Source: Schistocephalus solidus
Lineage: Eukaryota; Platyhelminthes; Cestoda; Diphyllobothriidea; Diphyllobothriidae
DNA length: 64,000 bases
NCBI GenBank assembly: GCA_017591395.1
Contig: WEDG01002501.1
Span: 1 to 64,000, forward strand
Direction: 5' to 3'
In this document: positions 56,953-64,000 of the stretch, piece by piece
Numbering within the stretch: the stretch's first letter is position 1
How the letters are laid out: every line of letters begins with the position of its first letter
Notes under the pieces: model-generated
What the model saw: the letters and a program-made list of their open reading frames with translations, nothing else
What the model was told of the DNA's origin: nothing
Database searches by the model: none
Program-made: the position numbers and the translations under genes

Positions 56953-59505
56953 CCTTCCAACAAAATAGTTCTTATCCTCATATTGCCAAGACTCATTATC
57001 ATATATTTTAGGTATTGGGACTGATTTTAAAAATTTACTAAGTCCAATGCAACCGTGGGAACATTCGAGGATAATATTATATTACCTAAAATTAAACCTT
57101 ACCTCTGACAAATGAACTTATAGTTACCTGTCAGCATGTTCATAAGTAAATTAAAATACTTTAGAATAAGTCCTACCTTTAAAAGTACTTTGTTTTAGCA
57201 TTTCTCCGATGAAGGGCGATGCCCCTCCTCAATATGAAGGACAGTCGAAGAAAAACGGACAAATGCTTCCGGTGCATATAATTACCCCGCAGGTATCGAG
57301 GATTTATGCGTCCGGCGACAAAACTAGGTTTCTTATTTATATTTGAGCAAAACATAAAGTGCAGTGTTTCCCGTTGTTCCGTTTAAGGGTATCTTAATTC
57401 ATTTCTTTCTTAAGGTCTATCAGCGGTTTTTAAAGTACATTATTAAGTGGCGTAAGTGATGTAACCACAGTAGAAAAAATATCACCGACCAGACCATAAT
57501 TTAAAATATTTGAATATTCTATTTCTCGCAGCTTTTATTTCTTCTGCCTTACCTATTCGTTTAGTGATTCCCTAAAAACAGATTGGAAAGGGAAAGTTAC
57601 TTTTTTGGGATTTATGAAGTTGAATAAAATATGGCTGTAAAAAGCTTATTACCATAGAAAGCACCCAAGCAGGCAGGTGGATATTTTCAGCCCAAGTGTG
57701 GCAACCAACTATCCGGGAGCCCCTGCATAAGTGAAAAGGCAGTGACCGAAGTAAGGGGCAAAATGTATCTGCATAGTGTCTTTTTTCATAAATTTTACTA
57801 AAGAATGGAGTATCATGCTACTTTGGATTGAATGTGGGTAAGATATTAAATAACTGGTTTCAACTGTATGGAAATTTTAGGTGGACAAATTTGCTGGCAA
57901 GCACAAAAACTGGCTGCAAATCCTCCAGATTTTGTTCCCCTGGAAACATGTCAAAACAAATGCTTGCCAGTAAGGTATTTTTAACTGAGTGAACCAAGAC
58001 CGAAATAGATTTCCCCTTTCAGTCAATATAAATACATAATTTCTAGAATATATTAAACATTTTCAAGGAATGATTGGACAAAAAATCAAATAGGATGGCC
58101 ATATAGTTTAGGCACAATGATCAGAAATGCATCAAGAAGAAAATGCTTCATGTCTAAATTTCAAAAGGCTTTCACTACGTGATCCTACCGGTTGAATGCC
58201 GACGTGTAGGAAATTTTAAAACTACTGTTGTACTCCATGAGCCCCGTATTTGAGGCCAAAGTGATTAATAATACAGAATTTTTGCATAATTAACAACATG
58301 ACATAATTTAGACAGCAGCATCATGCGTATACCTTCCAGATATGCATGCACGTTTCCAGTCCATAAGGCAATTGTGATTATGGTGCTCCGCATGCTTTAT
58401 TCATATCTCGCTTATGCATTTGTTTCAATCGGCAACTCAGTTCACTGAGTCGTTTTAACATTCTAACGTTCAGTAAATGTCCAAGCCGATGGAAAACATG
58501 CATCCAGCTTTGCTACAATTAAAGAATTACATTTTTGCAGTTCTGATCTTGTTCTAAATAAAAGCAGTCTTATCCCTGATTGAATATTTGATTTTAATCC
58601 AAAAATATTGCACACAAAGCTGGTAAAAATGGTTTACAAACAATTTCTGATTTCCAGTCTGAAAGGTTTTGTTGCGAGTAACCTCGTATGCGAAGTTGAA
58701 CGCCGGCTTCATGGAAGGGGCAAGTGGTCTTATAGCAAATCGATGTTGCGCGTAGAGGAAGTGAAATGTCGGAAACCAACCATAGCGAACGCGCATGGGT
58801 TTTGCTTTTTACAAAAAATCCAATCATTTTGTAATACCGGATATTTATCAAACAATTCCGTGTCCAACATATCTTACGTTTAAAAGCTTTTCAGCTTATA
58901 CCCTTATAAGGACGTTAAAAAGGGATTTTTCTGAAAAAATGGAGAAATCTGCATTTTCATTACATCTGTATTTGCTCATATCAGGAGAGAAAAAGTGATG
59001 AAAAGCAGGATAAAAATCGTTGGGCAACTCCATAAAGTCTTCCTCCATGGAAGATGAGGAAAAAATCTGAAACCAGGGATCGATTTGTAAAAATTAACAA
59101 GATACTTCATTTGTAGGTTTTATCGCACCCCTGATCATCAAGATTTTCAGGTTCATACAAAAGTCTGGGAAACTAAGAATTCAGACATTTCATCAGTAAT
59201 CGTTTAAAAAAACAACTCATTTATGATGAATATATACTACTTACAGCAGGATTTCCTCATTATACTGTACCCGAACTTAACTAGTCTCCCAAATATGCGT
59301 AAATACGCTTTTAGTTGTGCTGCAGCTACCTTCATTCATTTTCAAAGGAGGTAGTCTCAATTTTCACGATGAGACACATAATTATCATGAAGCTTTGTTA
59401 ATATTGTCAGATGGTGCCTGTTTAAATTCTATCAAACAGTATTGTGGAATTTTGGAGGAGGATCTAAGGGACATATAAGTCGCATACTCCTGACCAATAA
59501 AAATT
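56953..59505. other. No recognised gene
   Basis: AT-rich, short ORFs only (longest ~91 codons at 58.6 kb on both strands, mutually exclusive). Confidence 0.4.
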
Positions 59506-59905
59506 GGTGTATGGAGGCCTTTTATAGCCGCCTAAACAGGGCACATAAATAGGAACAGTCCACAATACATGCGGCTTTGCACCCGATTCCGGGGGACATA
59601 GATTTGGTTTTAAGGCGTGTTGGGGCTTAGTTTAGGGTTAATATTAGGGTAAAGGGCCAGAGTTAGGGTAAGGAGTATGTTAAGATTTAAGGTTTGGGTT
59701 CGTGCTAACCGCAGTGCTTAGGTATATCGAGAAGTAGATTTAAGATAAAGGCAAGCTATTGGTTTTATTTAAGGGTAAGTGTTGGGGTTAAGATATGGTT
59801 ATATTTACCGTTCCTTTAATTTATCGCAAGCCCACCTATTTTTAGGGGACGGGCTGGTTCTTATTCCTGTGTCCTGCTCTGGTAGCTCTACAAGGCATCG
59901 TTACC
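59506..59905. mobile_element. MITE-like element with telomere-like interior
   Basis: Left TATAGCCGCCTAAACAGGGC and right (reverse complement) GAGCTACCAGAGCAGGACAC are diverged inverted ends. The interior is full of TTAGGG-like words (e.g. TTTAGGGTTAATATTAGGG). Aligned with 46060-46448. Confidence 0.7.
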
Positions 59906-62485
59906 GAAATTAGTTTTAAATATTTTTACTTATAAGACGATAATAACTGAAGTCTAAAATGACCATCGTTAACTCAGATGTCGGGCATAGAATGCTGAAT
60001 AATTATGGAAGGTTTGCAAAATTCCGGGTAATATTCTCTTGACTTTTTTGTTATCACATATGTGATAATTAAACAAATGATGAATTTAGTCTTTGCATAA
60101 AAATGCACGGAAAAGCAACGGTAGACACTTACTGATGAAGGAACAATGCACAATTGCAAATGTGACTGTTTGAGGAACGCGGAGTAATTGGAAGCATGGA
60201 GTTATTTAACTAAACTTCAATGAGTCTCGATCGTGTCCTCTTAATTTCACTTTTCAGTCAACCATGAGCCGTAAAGCGACTTTAAACCAAAGCACGTAAA
60301 TCATGTTTCTGTAACCTGAAGTGTCTTGAATGTTATTTTTAACCCATAATATGTTTCATACTCGTCACTTTCGTGATCAATTCGCCAAGTAAATACTGTA
60401 AAATTGATCAAATACGGAGCACAATTTAAAAAAATACTTTCGATTCTTCTCATTTTTAACTTCATTGCAAATGGACAAGTAACAATGAAAATTTAAATAC
60501 AAGTGATCAACACCACCAGATCCTTATATTGAAGTGTATCAACTGGATATTTTACAAATGTAACCGTAAAACGAAGCTTGTATGGAGGACCGAAACCCAA
60601 TACCGTTTGGGAAGCGGACAAAGAAAGAAAATCTGCTTGTAAGTTGAAGCAAATGTCTGTCTGAGGAACTTTTGAGGTAAGTGCCAATTTAGCTGCCAAT
60701 TTCGGACACCTTCGGTTTAGATGAGAAGGAAAACTCAGACGCTAACAGTTTGCTTGGGCTTATTAGCAGCATAATGAAACTCGTTCATTTTCTGTGAAGT
60801 AAAATATGTGAAGTAGACTGGGCAAAATATCTGGATACGAATCACGAACAGCTACCAGAACTAAAAAATCCTATCATATGTATTATATCTTCACCTTTAA
60901 AAGACGAGAACAATCGGCAGGTCCAAGTATTCATTTCGCAAAAGACTAATTAAAATGGTAAAACGTTGGTCTAGGCAAACGTACGTTTTCGATTAGTCAC
61001 CACTAGGTATAATTTATCTACGTGCGATAAAGTTATGGACTAATGCGGGCAATAAAATCACACTTTTTAAATGCGGTAGTAGAAGGCTTGTTGTTTTATT
61101 CGCACGATAAGATTATCGAGAAGATTATAGGCCTGAGACAAATAAAAGATAAAAACGGACACGAAAAGAAAGAAAAAAGGGCAAACTGAAAACAGGGTGA
61201 GTTCACTTGTAACATGATTACAAATGTAACCGTTTGCACATTGTCGTGTTAATTTTGCTGTTTGATTACTTATTCATCTTGTTCCGCAACTGCAAAAAAT
61301 ATAAGGGTTAGTTAATGTAAGTAGACTAAAATCCAGAGATAATACAGGCTGAATAGGCAAAACTTAATGAGACGGACGAATAATTACTCAATTTAGCTGT
61401 CATTAATTATATGATGGGAGGCTTCGGAGTTTGAATGGGCACCATCTAGTCGTCGGGCAAAACGATCTACAATTGAACAATTAAGTGATCGAGAATCTCT
61501 GAAAGCACACGGGAAGGTTCCTCACCTATTTATTCTAGTTACAGAAGGGAAAAAGCGCATATTCCTTTGGTAGGTCACCTACTTTACGTTGGATTCATAA
61601 ATTAAAGTACTTCTCCTTCCAATTCAGTCTTACCTTAACTCTGCTAGCATTTTCTTCCCCATCCAAGTAAAACAAATCAATGATAGACAAGTTTTAAAGT
61701 CGCTCTGCATACCGAATTTGCGTAATCACAATCCAGATAGGGCGGTATCATGAAAATATTAAACTTTCTACTGCACTTATTTAGGTCACTTTTACAGCAT
61801 TACTAGTATTATTTTGATTTTAGATCCAAAAGATATCGCGATCATATAAATTTAAAAACAGAAAACAAGCCAAAATATGTCACTAAAATGATCAAGGATT
61901 TACCGTCAGAGTGATAAAGTACCATGAAAAATTGATCATCTACCAAGGACCTTCGCTGTTTATGCAGGCTGCTGTGACCTCACCTCCCAGGCCCACCGCA
62001 AACCATCATAAACTTTCCGGAAATCATAAATTTCTCAATAAACTAAACCACAGTTTTCCACGGAGCTGCTTACACCTTCGTCTGAACCATCTTTCAACAA
62101 CCGGTCCCTTTACAGCATCAAACAATAGGCAATGAAAATACGATTTGCTCTTTTTATATTTAAGAAACCGCAATTCATCTCCTAATTGTCACTTATTACC
62201 ACTATGCCCACAATGAATGCGGCCCTGCGCCACACATCAAGGGATATACACATCCGTGTGCAAACCTCTATAGCGAGATGGACCCTCATGCCTGTTCTTA
62301 TTGTAATCAGACGCGTGCAAAACCGTTTATATATGTGCAATAAACGTAATGTATTCAGTGTACCCCAAATGAAGCCGTAAATTTTATCAAATTTGGGTTG
62401 AGTTACTCGCCCAGCCTACTGCAACGTATTTTAGCCACCTATAGGCTGACTGTCCAAAAGAGACTTCTTCAAAAATCAGCCTAGA
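59906..62485. other. No recognised gene
   Basis: AT-rich intergenic sequence without a supported ORF or repeat. Confidence 0.4.
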
Positions 62486-62780
62486 GAGAAACATTGCTGA
62501 CAAAGATAAGGGAGAGTGGAATGGCCATTTCGAATGACCCATTAATCATCATCAGCCAGTCATACCTAACCCCAGGTGGTGTAAGACCTAAGGTTTGAAA
62601 CCACAACCCGTTGATCAGAAGTCCAGCCATCTAAACATTGAACCACGGGCTCATTGTCTTGCTGATTTATATCGGGAATATTGACATTCTTTGATGAACG
62701 CTCACCGATCGCTAATGAACCGGAAATGGCCATTTGGTCTTCTTTTTCGTTGTCGGCAATGTTAATTTCCATATGAAGTT
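62486..62780 (-). mobile_element. SINE copy with tails at both ends
   Basis: On the minus strand the tRNA-like head lies at about 62648-62585 (A box GTGGTTCAATGTTTAGATGG, GACTTCTGATCAACGG, B box GTTTCAAACC), followed by the body with a hammerhead (62561-62514) and the tail ending near 62490. Right of the head, 62690-62780 is another body/tail segment in plus orientation (CGGAAATGGCCATTTGGTC...GTCGGCAATGTTA). The same odd arrangement is seen at 12791-13090. Confidence 0.7.
62514..62561 (-). ncRNA. Hammerhead ribozyme motif in SINE
   Basis: Minus strand: stem I GACTGG/CCACTC (5 of 6), core CTGATGA, stem II GATT/GGTC with wobbles, a 3-nt insertion, GAAA, palindromic stem III ATGGCCAT, cleavage after the following T. 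The core is intact; the insertion next to GAAA may weaken it. Confidence 0.6.
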
Positions 62781-62836
62781 AGCCACTGTGCGGCTACTGA
62801 TGGGACTCTAGAATAAGCCCAAGGCAGAATTGGAGG

Positions 62837-62876
62837 AGTGAGTTCCGTTAGATATCGTCTAGCGTTCATCAACGAA
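62837..62876 (-). repeat. Inverted copy of a SINE-associated motif
   Basis: The minus strand reads GTTGATGAACGCT...CTAACGGAACTCACTC, matching 12795-12832 and partly 62694-62720. Confidence 0.6.
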
Positions 62877-62995
62877 AATCCACCTAAAATTCACCAGGTG
62901 ACTACAGGTTCAGTTCATCAATTAGTGGATTGCCTACAGTGTAGTAGGCTGGGTGGGTAACTTGACCAAATACCGTCCAATTCATGACTCCGGAT

Positions 62996-63080
62996 GGGGC
63001 CTCGTAGCTCGGGTGTTTAGAGCGTTGACTGTACGCAAACCTTGATCTTGACATCATGGATTTGATTCCCACTGAGGCCG
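62996..63080 (+). ncRNA. tRNA-Tyr-like pseudogene or SINE head
   Basis: The ends GGCCTC (62998) and GAGGCC (63074) pair as an acceptor stem. GTAGCTCGGGTGTTTAGAGC is A-box-like, TTGACTGTACG would place a GTA anticodon, and GGATTTGATTCCC is B-box-like. The anticodon stem is imperfect and the variable region is long, so it is not a normal tRNA. Confidence 0.5.
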
Positions 63081-64000
63081 CTGAACTTTTCACAAGTGGA
63101 TCAAAAAAATTTTTATAAATTTGTTCAAACACCAATGAATTCAACTTTATCACAAACACGTGGTGTTGGCGGTCGTTCGAAATGTTTTCCCTCTTTTTAG
63201 CAGGTAAGATCCTCTGTTTTTCTATTTACTCATGAAGTGTAGACTGTGATTGTAACCTCCTGTCAAAATCAGGCTCTTTCTAGAGCACACCAGTAGCATT
63301 CAGGATTGTATTATTCCGGCTTTTATGGCCTATGTAATGTCGTGCCAGGTTGGTACCATACAATATCACCGAGATGGATTAAAAATTAAAAAATGACTCG
63401 CTTCATGTTTTTAAGCCAGTTGGATACGCCTTGTGGCGAAAAGTACTGTGAAATTAGCTTGGACGTGGGTACAAACATCCAACCCGTGGGATGGCACTAA
63501 ATGCCGTAAATCTTACCTCAAACCCTTAACGTAACCTACAGTGGAACTTAGCGCAGGGCTACCTGTATCAAAATGGATGCTTATAATCTGTACCCTACTT
63601 AGATTTACTTTACTCAGTTGGGTTAAAGTGAAGTTTTCGGTAAAAATATTTTCTCAAAAGTGCTTCCGCTTATTGTAAGTTAATAAGCAGCCTGCGAGGG
63701 AAATTTAGAACCGTAAATTCGCATTCAATAATTAACAAAATAACAAGTAGAGTAAAGGCGTAGGAGAGGAGTAAAAAACACTCAGCTAAGGTACCAATAT
63801 TTTTTAATGGTTTCAGATCTATATTTTTGAGAAAAATGAAAAAAATCGATGATTTGCAGTTCTCTGCATGAGTCTTAGACACACAGCCATGTATTATAAG
63901 AAAAGTGTGATTTTACATTTGTCAACAACGATAATATTAACAAGTGGTTAAATGGTCGGTTTATCAAAGCAATTTCAGTGAGTATGACCTTTTTTAATGG
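63081..64000. other. No recognised gene
   Basis: AT-rich, no supported ORF. A CTCAAACCCTTAACGTAACC stretch at about 63518 is weakly telomere-like. Confidence 0.35.

Overview
The window looks like a stretch of flatworm (Platyhelminthes) nuclear genome, most likely a diphyllobothriidean tapeworm. It is AT-rich, has no operons, and almost everything recognisable is repeat-derived. Several repeat types (a tRNA-headed SINE ending in a TA run, Penelope-like elements with GIY-YIG nucleases, a LINE with C-terminal C2H2 zinc fingers, a short-LTR Gypsy element) match what I know of tapeworm genomes. The host assignment rests on recognition, not a database search. Only one candidate host gene was recognised: a leucine-rich-repeat, probably single-pass membrane protein on the minus strand at 42.0-43.1 kb, whose ectodomain and membrane segment lie in different frames.

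Layout. 0-12 kb: the 3' tip of a LINE at the very start, a GTA-repeat microsatellite (1.1 kb), a decayed CR1/Jockey-like LINE on the minus strand (1.7-4.3 kb), a Penelope-like element (PLE) end fragment at 6.7 kb and a PLE nuclease fragment at 8.5-8.9 kb. 12-21 kb: an AT-rich palindrome, SINE copies, and a dense PLE cluster with head-to-head inverted copies (14.5-15.9 and 18.5-20.8 kb). 22-25.7 kb: a decayed RTE-like LINE with an internal 604-bp tandem duplication, then a CR1-like LINE tail. 28.2-29.3 kb: a compact array of inverted 231-bp units with hammerhead-ribozyme motifs, a TA run, and a PLE-end palindrome. 33-37 kb: MITE-like elements with telomere-like interiors, a SINE and a truncated LINE. 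45-46.9 kb: a mariner relic, a MITE and a PLE inverted pair. 47.2-57.0 kb: a Gypsy-type LTR retrotransposon split by a 5.5-kb RTE-like LINE, with a 12-bp target-site duplication. 57-64 kb: mostly featureless, with one MITE and SINE/tRNA-like sequences.

The most interesting signal is that three unrelated kinds of mobile repeat (the tRNA-derived SINE, a retrozyme-like 231-bp repeat, and PLE 3' ends of two families) all carry sequences that fold as type I hammerhead self-cleaving RNAs. In the best copies of three of them (SINE, retrozyme, PLE-A) the ribozyme sits 31-36 nt upstream of a TA dinucleotide run. That suggests a shared 3'-end processing or integration route, possibly driven by the PLE enzymes. 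This is inference from sequence and manual folding; none of it was tested here.
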